Source: Aurantiochytrium sp. KH105 (taxonomy: Eukaryota > Sar > Bigyra > Thraustochytrida > Thraustochytriidae). From it: a stretch of 64,000 nucleotides of DNA. The translations under genes and the position numbers were made by a program. The notes under the pieces were generated by a model, which had not been told where the DNA came from, searched no databases, and saw only the letters and a program-made list of their open reading frames with translations. This document shows positions 47,886-57,900 of this stretch, one piece after another; within the stretch, counting starts at the first letter, position 1; each line of letters begins with the position of its first letter. The DNA lies in contig BGKB01000024.1 of the NCBI GenBank assembly GCA_003116975.1, forward strand, positions 248,001 through 312,000. Reading direction: 5' to 3'.

Positions 47886-50009
47886 TCAAGGGCGCGAAGG
47901 CGCATCAGCGTTGGGAGCCATGGAAGCTGCACGCTGGCGCTGTTCGCTTGCCTGAAGAATGTTTCCTGGGCCGTTCATGTCGTACGAGCTGGCACGCACA
48001 GGCATGGTGCGCATGCTTCGCTGAGAGCGGGCACGAGACATTTGGCCATAGGCCGAAGGCGCGAGGGAAAAACCGTCACTGCCAAGCGCCGGTGGTACAG
48101 GCACCGGCTGATGCATAGGGGACGGGTTCGGCGAAGGATGCATGGGCGGCGTGGGCTGCAGAGGCGGCGTAGGCTGCATAGGTGGCGTGGGCTGCATGGG
48201 CGGCGTGGGCTGGCCCGGTTGCATCGGGTATTGCGGCGAAGAATTCGTGGGCGAGCCCGAAGGCACTGCCGGAGGGCGGTATGAAGTCCCGACCTGAAGA
48301 TCGGGCCGGGGCGGCTGCTGGTGCGGCGGCACCATGCCCGGGGGCGGTCCACCTGCGGCACCGCCAATCTGATATTGTACCTGAGGAATGGAGCTCATGG
48401 GCTGCTGCATCTGGAGCTGGCCCGCCCCTTGCTGCAGTTGTTGCTGCTGCATCTGCATGAGCTGTTGACGCTCGAGCTCCTGCTGTTTAAGGAGGTTGGC
48501 CCGGTCCTGCACCTGCTGCTCCTGCAAAGACCTGGCGGGCTGGCCCTGGATGGGGAGGTTCTGCATGGGTTGCACGTAGACGTTTGAGGTCGTCATCGAC
48601 GAAGGCGGGAGCTGCTGCGTGTTCTCCGGGAGCGGCGGCATGACGTGAACGTCCTGGGGAGCGAAGCTCGGCGAAGGGTTCGGGGCAGGTGGGGCGCGCC
48701 TCGGGATCATGGACGGCGAGTCGAGCGGGGGCACCGAGCCATCGTCGGTCGAGTGATCAGACTGCGGCTGGTTGCTGTCGTGAGGCGAGAGCGGGGCCTT
48801 GTGGACACCCGGGTGGAGGCGGTCGCTTTGGCCGCTCTGCGCAGACACATTCGAGTAGACGCGATCGCGGTTCGAGGCGCTAGAGTATCCCCGGTCGCGG
48901 TTCGAGGCCGAGGAGTAACCACGGTCCCGCTGGGGAAAGGCGGCTGCAGCCGTAGCGGCGGAAAAGTTGCTGCCAGGCTGCATGGACAGGCGGCGCGTGG
49001 ACCCAGCAGCAATGGTATGCGGGCTTCCGGCATAGGGCGCAGAAACGCTGTGATGGAACTGGGGCTGCTGCTGGAAGTGGGACGGGTTGAGGCCGAGATC
49101 GGGGTGTCGCGCCGAGGAGCTCTTGATGAGCGGCATTTGCGCGGCCTGCTCGTCGGTGATGGCGGTGACGGCGGGCGGGATGTTGGATGCGGCTTCAGAG
49201 GCCATGCTCTCCGTCTCGTAGTTGGTCTGGTAGGCAGGGTACTGGCGCGAGATGATGGTCTCGCCGACGGAAGGAGGACGTGACTCGGAGACCATGGTGG
49301 TGCCATTGAGCTCAAACTCGGTCTTCATGTCAAGCTCTGGGGTGGCCTTGCGGGGCAGGATAACTACAAGTGCGGCCTGGATGAGACCGAGGAGCAGACC
49401 AAAGAGGTTGGGAATGAGCACGAACATGTCGCCGGTGAAGCCCGCGTAGATGATCCACATAAAGGAGGAAGAGACTTGACCGATGAGAAAGCCCATGTTG
49501 ATGGAGACGCTGTTGTGCTCACGAATGACTTCGCGCACCGTACTGAGCGGCGCGGCAAACATGAAGAGACTCATGCACATGGCGCCGATGCCGACCACTT
49601 CGATGGCAATTTCGGGCACGTAGCGCGCAACCACGGAGAATCCGATCCAGAGCGTGATGAGCGCAATGGTGAGGATCTCGAGGCGGTGAAAGATGGATGA
49701 GTGGGGCGCGTATCGGATCGAGGTAAAGAGATAAAAGGTACTCATGAGGATGCCGAAGCCATTGGCCACAATGAGGTACGGGTCTTCCTTGACGATTCCG
49801 TAGATGGTGTTTCCGAGGCAGTTGGCGAGCGTCCAGGGAAAGAGCGTGGCATTGAGCCTGCCGAGGTCGCCGGCCTTACGGGCGGCGAGGATGGCAGGGA
49901 GAGGTCCGACGAAGAGGACGATGGCCAGGAGCGTGCCGAGGGCGGGCGCGACGATCTCGACGACGATCGTGAGCGCCTCGTTCGTGTACTCGGAGTCTAC
50001 CTCGCTCAT
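47886..50009 (-). CDS. SWEET (MtN3/saliva) sugar transporter with long Gln/Pro-rich tail
   Basis: 707 aa from ATG 50009-50007 to TGA. Residues ~1-225 contain seven hydrophobic segments in two triple-helix units; the second has APLSTVREVIREHNSVSINM, the classic SWEET loop. The first unit has LFVGPLPAILAARKAGDLGRLN. SWEETs are bidirectional uniporters for sugars at the plasma or vacuole membrane. The tail (~240-707) is more than twice the size of the transporter itself: Tyr/Ser/Arg repeats (DRGYSSASNRDRGYSSAS), Gln runs, and PTPPMQPTPPMQPTPP repeats. It is likely disordered, cytosolic and phospho-regulated. The tail is unusual, since known SWEET tails are short to moderate. Confidence 0.88.
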   Translation of the reverse strand: MSEVDSEYTNEALTIVVEIVAPALGTLLAIVLFVGPLPAILAARKAGDLGRLNATLFPWTLANCLGNTIYGIVKEDPYLIVANGFGILMSTFYLFTSIRYAPHSSIFHRLEILTIALITLWIGFSVVARYVPEIAIEVVGIGAMCMSLFMFAAPLSTVREVIREHNSVSINMGFLIGQVSSSFMWIIYAGFTGDMFVLIPNLFGLLLGLIQAALVVILPRKATPELDMKTEFELNGTTMVSESRPPSVGETIISRQYPAYQTNYETESMASEAASNIPPAVTAITDEQAAQMPLIKSSSARHPDLGLNPSHFQQQPQFHHSVSAPYAGSPHTIAAGSTRRLSMQPGSNFSAATAAAAFPQRDRGYSSASNRDRGYSSASNRDRVYSNVSAQSGQSDRLHPGVHKAPLSPHDSNQPQSDHSTDDGSVPPLDSPSMIPRRAPPAPNPSPSFAPQDVHVMPPLPENTQQLPPSSMTTSNVYVQPMQNLPIQGQPARSLQEQQVQDRANLLKQQELERQQLMQMQQQQLQQGAGQLQMQQPMSSIPQVQYQIGGAAGGPPPGMVPPHQQPPRPDLQVGTSYRPPAVPSGSPTNSSPQYPMQPGQPTPPMQPTPPMQPTPPLQPTPPMHPSPNPSPMHQPVPVPPALGSDGFSLAPSAYGQMSRARSQRSMRTMPVRASSYDMNGPGNILQASEQRQRAASMAPNADAPSRP

Positions 50010-50665
50010 CTTGCTGCTTGGGCGCGTGCGACTACTCTACTCTACTCTACTCTTAGAGGTCTGTCTGCCCGACCCACAAGCTAGCTCTGCGCTGCGCTGT
50101 GCTGCGTTGTGCTGCGCGTCCGCTCTCGTCTTGTTCTGCGGCGCGTCCCGGGCTTTCCTTTGCTCGGCCGCTCGCTGCCGCGTCACTCTGAATGAAGGAA
50201 TGAACGAATCAGCCAGGAGTTGTCTTGGCCTAGCGAAGCTAGCTAGCTAGCTAGCCCTCCTCCTCCTCTTCCTTTCCTGTCTGTTCTGTCTGTTGCCGTC
50301 GGCGGGGTCCCTGTTTCTTTTGTCTGTTTGTCGCAGGAGCGTTCGCGTGCAAAGCGCACCTGAAGGCCGTAAGGCTGCGCGGCTGCGAGGGCTCGCTCGT
50401 TCTCGCGCGCGCCGTGCGTGGGGAAGCGGGGCTTCCGGGGCTGCGCGGTCTCGTGCTGCGTGAGCTCCTCCTCGCCCTGTCGCCGTCGGCCGGGTGCCGA
50501 GGCTTTTGCCGGTATGAGTGACGACTCTACCGTCTCCGGTTGTGCGACTGATTGATCGATCGAAAGATTGATTGATGGATGGAGCGACTGACTGACTGAC
50601 TGACTGTCCGCTGACTGCCGGCCGCCTGCGTGCGACTCTGCCTGCGTGTCTGCGTATCTGCCTGT

Positions 50666-50699
<34 letters not shown>

Positions 50700-50740
50700 A
50701 GCAAATCGGCGCAGGGCGCGGCACTCGCGCGAGGAGTTCT

Positions 50741-50853
50741 TTCTTTGCTTCTGCTTTTGCAATTTCTTCTTTTTTTCTTTTTCCTTTTTCCTTTTTCCTT
50801 TTTCTTTTTCCTTTTTCCTTTTCCTTTCCTTTTTCTTTTTCTTTTTCTTCCCT
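50741..50853. repeat. polypyrimidine (CTTTTTC)n tract
   Basis: About 110 bases of nearly pure pyrimidine on the + strand, built of ctttttc and cttttc units. Mirror-symmetric tracts of this kind can form triplex DNA. Confidence 0.85.
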
Positions 50854-52889
50854 TTTACGTTGACGAGGCCCACGAATGAACTTCGAAACAGCGAAAGAAT
50901 GAACGATGGGGCGTGCGTGCGTGCCCTGGAGGCCTGCTTCCTGGGCTTCCTTCCTGGGAATGCCGGCGCCACTTCCTGGGCTCTTCCTCCCTCTGCGCCA
51001 CGCTGCACGACCGTCGAGTTCTTGCCGTTTGCCTGCCTCCTTGCTTGCTCTCTCTGGCTGCTCGGTCGGCCGGTCGGCCAATCGGTCGGTCGTTGGCGAG
51101 CTCCGTCGCACGGTCGCTGCAGCCGCCCGGATGGATGGATGGACGGGGCGGCTTGGCTCCGAGTCCGCGTCGCTGTCGCTGTCGCTCGGCGAGCGAGCGA
51201 GCGAACGAAGGGAGGGTTCGACGAAGCCCGGCGAGGCGCGAGGGCCAACAGCCCTCCGTGCCTGCTTTCCTTGCTTCCTTCGCGCCTCTGCAGCTGCTGC
51301 TCGCGTCGGGGGCACGCTTCCTGCCCGAGACCAGGCGAGGACCTGGTGGCGCTCGCGCACCAGGCGGCGGCGCGGCGCGGCGGCGCGACGTCAACAGCAA
51401 GTCCACACGCAGACGTGACACGCGCGCGGATCCCGCTCGGTTCGCGATTTGAATTCGAGCTGCAGCTGCTCTGCTGCAGCTGCTGCTGTTGCTTCGTGGC
51501 GGTATATCGCGATTTGCACTGCGCGCAAACCCGATTAATTTGACTGCGAGTGAACGAAGGACCGAACGAGGACTCCGACTCGACGCTTCTCATGACTCAT
51601 CTCATCCGGGCCTGGCTGCCGCTGCCGCTGCCGCTGCCTCGCACGCTTGGCAGGGCGCGCGCCAGGCCGCGCCGCGCCTCCACCAAGCACGCGAGCGAGG
51701 CCATGGACTTTTTTCAAAACGCCCGTGGTGTGGCACGCGACCGGGACCAGGACTCCGCTCGAGCGGGAGGGAGGGAGCTGGCGATCGATCGATGGATCGA
51801 TTAGTCGATCGATTCATTGGCACGCACGTAGCAAACAGACGCCTGCCGCTCGCACGTCGACCAACGGTCGGCAGCAAGCAATCGCAAGGAAAGTCCGGGC
51901 AAAGAACTTGACTTCCGCGGTCAGGTCCCTGCCATGGGCGAGATCTATGGAACCTTGCCGTCGCTGCAGCAGCCACATGCCACTGCCACTGCCAGAGCCG
52001 CAGCTAACAGCAGAAGCAAAACAAGCAAGCAAGCGAGCGAAGTCGTCGACAGCGAGCTCGTTGGCGGCTCCGACTTCGCTCGGAGCCCGTCGTCTGCACT
52101 CACAGTAAGCGGCCATGGCACGGATCGGGCATAGCATGGCATGCGACGGCGCGGTGCGGACTGCACTGCGTGAGCGACTGGCGCGTCGATGACGAGCATC
52201 GTCCGGCCTCACCGGCGTGCTGCAGGCTGCAGCTGCCAGGCTTGCAGCTCCAGCTGCATGTGCAAAAACGAGCTGCAGCAGCACGGCAGGCTGAGGAGCA
52301 GTGCGGCGGAAGCTATGAAAGATATTTTGGGCTGTGTGTATCTTAGATAGACATCCACGATGAACACGGCCTGCTTCAGTCAGCAGCAGCAGCAGCGTGC
52401 GGCCCTCCAGGCGGTTTTCGGCCGAGGTGGGGAGGGAGGGACTGGTCTCCACGCCCAGGGGGGCGACTGTCGAGAAGGGCGGAGAGCGGCCCCAAAACTC
52501 GCGGGGAATCGAGGACGGAAAATCGTGAGGCGACGCTCGGAAGTTTTGGTGGTGGTTTGGCTCGTGGAAAGCCGCGCTGACAAGGCATTTGCTCTCTTTC
52601 GTTCACTCCATCTTCATCATTTTCTCCGCACCGCAAGCCAAGCATTTTCTTGGTCATGTCGGCGACAGCGATGCATCCACAAGTCTGGGCAGGATAAAGC
52701 TCCATGAAAATAACAGCCACGTGGCATGGTCACTGCAACTCCGGCCAGCCTTGAATCTAGAACTTGACCCAGCCTGCACTGCTCTGGCAGCATTTCTACT
52801 TCGATTCTACGAGGTCAAAAATGAACCACGGAAGATAGGCCTAGTGCGATTGGGCGAGAGCCACGCCACACTGCCACAGCCAATGGTCA

Positions 52890-52919
52890 GATGATGATGA
52901 TGATGATGATGATGATGAT
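52890..52919. repeat. (GAT)10 microsatellite
   Basis: Ten uninterrupted trinucleotide units between caatggtca and cactcgctg. Confidence 0.95.
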
Positions 52920-54435
52920 CACTCGCTGTCAAAGCCCAATCCACTCCAAGGCACAAGCTTGCCTCGGAGTCGCAGTCACAGTTGCAGTCGGGTGCACCAT
53001 TTCGTCGACGACACGGCGAAGGTCCTTCCGTTTCAGGCAGATAGGATGCTTTGGGATGTCCGAGGCGCGCGCAGGCCATGAAGGAGGCCTAGCCCGGAGA
53101 CGCTCTCGGCGCGGCCAGTCGGCCACACTGGCAGTTAGTTTTGCAGGCTTATAGCTCCACGTCCTTGCACGAGTTCCTCGCCGGCGCCGAGGGCGCAGAA
53201 AAAAAAGAGCGCAAAAGGCCAAGCAGGCACAGCCCGCGCTGCGGGGACACGTAATGCGGCCGTCTCCCGCCGCGCCGCTGCGGGGGCGAACGCTGGTGAC
53301 GGTGGTCGGCGCTTACTCGGCGCTGCGGGAAGCTGTGCGAATTTGGTGCGGGGCCGGCCGCCCCATATGCTGAAAGTATCTTCTCGCGTTGCGGCCAGAG
53401 CAGCTGCCAGGCTGCTGCTGCAGCTGCTGCTGCAGCAGGAGAGAGAGGACGACGCCCTGAGCCTGACGGGCAAGATCGCAGGAGCCTGGCGGCGCGCCGC
53501 AGCGGCCGCTTTTTCCTGACCTCTGTCGCTGCGCACGGTACGGCCGGTTTCGCCAGCGGTATAGCGGCATCCCCAGGGACAACTTTGGAAAGTGCACACT
53601 GCGCGTCATCAAGATAGCATGCACGCTAGGCCTATCTTTCTTTTCTTTCTTTTTTTTCTTTTCTTTTTTTTGGGGCGGCCGAGGTCCAAGTCCTCAGCCT
53701 GCAGTAATAGCGACCACTGCGAGGCCGTGGTCGCTCTCCGCCACGATGTCAGCGTGAGGGCCCGACAGCACCTAGCTGCTGCTGCTGCTGCTGCTGCTGC
53801 CAGAATGTTCCCCGCCTTCTGGCCCGCACGCGCTGCGCTGTGCGCCGCGAAACCTCCCTGCAAGCCCTGACCGTGAAAGTGACAAAAGGAAAAGAAAAAA
53901 AAAAGTAGGAAAAACTTGTGAGAAAATGTAAAAAAACAAAAGAAAAGTAAAAGGAAGTCAGGAACCGCGCGGAACCCGCGAGAGCCTCGACGCCGCGGAC
54001 CAGACGCAGAACCAATGCGGAACCTATTCCTTAGACTGCGCAACGCAAATTAAAAAACTGCGCAACGCATCCGGGGACGGAGAGAGTGTGTGCGAATTTT
54101 GGGGGTGTGCATGGGTGCGCGAGGACCCCCTGCGCGCTGGAGCGGGCGGGCTTTCGGGCAAGTGGGTTATCGCGCGTGCGCAAGTGGAGAACGGCGGCGG
54201 CAAGTGGAGAAAAAAGACCTGTGAAAGGGCGGCCGAATGAAAGAATGAAAGAAAGGCGGGAAAAGAAAGCAAGCCGAATTTGAACTCCGCGCGCGCGCGC
54301 ACAGCTCGCGCAGGCAGAGCAGACTTTATCGGCCTGCCGCAGCGGCGCGGCGACCTCGGTGCGGCGGTGCGTCGCGGTACGTAGCGCAGGGGCGCGCGAA
54401 CAGCTTCGCGTTCCTCCCTCTCTTCCGCGCGCGCG

Positions 54436-54437
<2 letters not shown>

Positions 54438-54466
<29 letters not shown>

Positions 54467-54467
54467 C
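54438..54467. repeat. (CT)n microsatellite next to a (CG)n run
   Basis: About 13-15 CT units directly after an alternating CG run (54428-54441), about 460 bases before the calpain ATG. Confidence 0.85.
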
Positions 54468-54926
54468 GCGCGCCTCGGGCCGAAGTATTATAAAGAGTGA
54501 GCACCCGACCGCGATTGGGTTCGAACTGCGTCTCGGGCGCCCGCGTCAGGGCCGTCCTCCCGGAACTCCGCGGCCGCATCTCTCGCTCTCGCTTCCGCTC
54601 TCGCCCTCGCTCTGCCAGCGCGCCCCCGCGCGCGCGCGCGCGCGCTCCGAGCGCAGCTATCCTGACCGCCAGAAGGGGGCCGCACGCAGAAGGGTAAATA
54701 AAGAAGAAGCAGCAGACAGGCCGGGCGCATCTGCGCCGACCGTGGGAGGGAGGAGACGCAGCTCCCTCCCTCCCTCCCGACCTACCTATCCACTCATCTA
54801 CCTGTCTGCGTCTCTCCGTTCTTTCCTCTCTCTATCTCACCCGGCTTGCCACGCGCCTTCGTTGAGACGTCTTGAGACGAACCTGGTCTCTGGCGGGCCG
54901 TCGTGCGAACTTTGTGCAAAAAACGC

Positions 54927-57900
54927 ATGGACGACGACGACGCCGTTGACGTTGACTATTTGCCCAGCCCCTTCCCGAAGATGATTGCCAGCATGCGGGA
55001 AGATGTGCAGCTGTGCATCATTGGGGTCTGCTTCGCAACTGCAATGTTCGGAATCGCCTTCACACTGGAACGCGTCAAATATCGATGGTGGCTCATCCCA
55101 GGCCGAATAGGGGCACTCTTGTGCAAGTACGTGAGAGCGGATTATCGATGGTCTCTCCGGCTCTTTCACTGGACCCTCGTCGCCGCGCAAGCTGCATTTT
55201 TCGCGTTTATGCTTGGCACTGCGGCGCTTTTTGCGTCCATGTTGGCACTCTCGTGGACCGCATCTTCCTGGGGCGATTTTGTTCAAAATTCCTTTTCGGG
55301 GATCCTCTTTTGCGGGTCTTGCTTCCTTGGCGTCCTTGGAGGCCGCCTCTGGCATCACAACGCCGCCACGCTCGCGGCCTCCCTTAATGTTGTGCAACGA
55401 AGTTGCGACCCAGCGCCAATTACGAGCGCAGAAAACGCAATGCGAAACACGCTCACGGTCATTGGAGTAGTCGCCGGGACCCTGGCACTCCTTTCAGACT
55501 TTTTCCTTATTCCCTTTGGGCGCTGCTCCGAGCAAGCAACGCCTCAAGATCAAGCCGAGGCGGTTTTTTGCGAACAAGTTGCATCTCATCCCTGGCTCAT
55601 TGTTGATGTGTGGTGGCCGTTGTCTGGCAGCTGGGTGCCCATGACGCTCTCTGCCTGTCTCCTTGTGTCGGCGCTCTACTTTGCCGATCTTTACATTCAT
55701 GCCTCGCACGATATTGTTATTGAGGCTTATTCACACCAGGCAGAGCTGAGAATGCGTTTTGCCGGCGTTCGATATGCTAGCCGTCGCCACAGCGTTATCT
55801 TCGCTGGTGCCGATGGGTCTTTGTCAGGCCCATCGAGCCCTAATGACGACGAGGACGCAGACGATTGCAGGGTACTCGTCAACGATGAAGCTCGTATCGA
55901 CAACGACGACGACGACGACGACGAATCCGACGACGACGATGATGATGATGATAACAGTGATGATGACGACGACGATGACGATATCGACCTGGACGAAGAC
56001 GACATTCATGTCCACGAGGCTTCCGGAGATCTCAGAAAAATATCTGGACGCAGCGCCAACCCAATACAACAGCGCCACGATGCTCATTTGCTAGAAGATA
56101 GAAGAAGTGGGAAAGGTAATGAAGCAACACACAACATCGAGCATCGAGGTCTTCAAATCGAGGCCGATATGGCTGAAGATCTATGGCTAGAATGTGCGGG
56201 GCCAGCCAAAATCAAACCTCAAAATGGTGCTGCCTCTATTGCTGCTGCTGCACTGCCGCAGCCGCCCCCGCCGCCGCCACCGCCGCCGCCGCCACTGCTG
56301 CCGCCGCCTTTAATAACGCCCATGACTTCGCCTTCCACGTCGTCAACATCAGCTTCACGCGAAAAAGAGACCAAATTGCCTCCCTCGCACACTACAGCTG
56401 ATATCCCGTACTCGCTTGCTGATATTCAAACAAAGCTCGCCAGGTACAGGCGTCGTCTCAAGCGTAACTTCATCACGCTTTACGTGCTTTCCGTCCTGGT
56501 TCTTCTCGCTCTCGCGGGAACGCACATGTATTTCACCGGCAAATCCTTCCTCTTCTTCGAATGCATTGCCATCTTCCTCACGGACCTTCTTTTCATTTCC
56601 AAATTCTACACATCTCATGTTTCGCGCGTCTTTAGCGACATGGAAATTCACGTTGGCGGCATGGAGGCCACGCCTCTTGCCATTGTTCTCTTGGTTGTTC
56701 GCGCTGTGCTCTTTTCCACACCGAGTCAGGGCTGGTTCGTCGCACAGAGCATTGCCTGCCTCGTTGGCATCTGCTACCTTATTTGGAATCTCATGCCCTC
56801 CTATCTCGCTTCCGATGTTCACGCCGATCACGCTCGCGAACTTCGCCGCTTTGCCCGTCACTGGAGGAACAAGTCCTGTGGCACTTTCCTCTCGTCCGCT
56901 CTCGTTGCCTATTCTCGCGAGATCGTGGGCCTTGTGCTCTTTGCCTACTTTTCGATTCTCACCTGCATTGTGGCACTTCCCGAGGCCACTGCTCGCCTTC
57001 ACTTCGCCACGCGTACACACAACGGTATTATGGTTTGCCACATCAACGGGACGCTCGTTCCGCTTTGGGAATTTGGTCTCACATGCATCATCTTTGCCTG
57101 CTGCTTCGGCCTTCACATGGCCGAATCGCTACAGAGACCCAAGATACCTGATTTCCGATACCTCCGTCTCCTTTGCATTGTGTTTGGCGCAGATTTGGCC
57201 TTTGCCTACTTCATCAGCTGGTCGCACCTCTTTCCCGGCTTGGGTGATTTCTTCTTTGTCAACGTCGTGGTCTTTTTTCCGGCTGTTGTGTCCTGCGTCT
57301 GGGGCCACCGTCTCTGGGTTACTGCAGACTACGTCTTTCTGAAGCATGACGGCTCGAAGAGGGATTGGATCATGATCGTCTGTTTTGTCACGGCCAACAT
57401 CACCGTCTTCAGCGTGCCCCCCGTCGTGCACTTCACAATGGGCGCCGATGCCTCGCGTGTTGCCATCCCCGTCGTCGCCTTTTGGTCTTTCATCTACGGT
57501 TTGCTGGCTGCACAATGCTGGTGCAATACACTTCAGATCTCGGGAAACAGGCAGCTTCATGTTCTCTTTTCACTTCACTTAGTCATGACTATCGCGGAAG
57601 CTGTACTCGGGAGCCCGAATGCTTTCGTCAGTCCTGCTCTCACCAGCGCCGTCTTCATCGGCACTCTTTACCATGATCATGACAGAATGACTTTTGCGTC
57701 GGCCGTTGCCGTTCTTGCGGCGTGCAGCTCGGCCGTTGTCACTGCTCTCGCTGCACCGTCGACCGCCGATGCCACGGTCGTGTTCTCTCTTGTCCTCGTG
57801 CTCTGTCTTTGGGTTGCATTTTTCGTAGCGGCCTGGCAGCCGTTGGCGCTGCAGCCTTCCATCGTTCCAGTCTTTGTCATTCTCGGGGTCGCACTCTTCA

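Larger units (their letters stand above)
50010..54926. other. 4.9-kb gene-free repeat-rich spacer
   Basis: Separates the SWEET gene (-) from the calpain gene (+), so both promoters lie within it. It holds (GCTA)n (50229-50251), (GTGC)n (50666-50692), a CTTTTTC tract (50741-50853), GGAT and GATC runs (51130, 51783-51815), CTG/CAG runs (51460-51490, 52380-52395, 53400-53440, 53776-53801) and (GAT)n (52890-52919). Also present are TAGGCCTA words (52836, 53627), purine and pyrimidine tracts near 53.6-53.95 kb, (CG)n and (CT)n near 54285-54470, and a TATA-like tattataaag at ~54487. Open frames are low complexity and not credible. Confidence 0.6.

Noticed and set aside
50630-51593. Open frames across the CTTTTTC tract and its flanks
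   Set aside because: Phe/Leu/Ser or Lys/Glu runs are simple translations of the repeat, with no domain or codon bias.
54277-54530. Two further T-loop-like words (GTTCAAATTC and GGTTCGAAC types)
   Set aside because: Flanking bases do not form the 5-bp stem needed for a tRNA.
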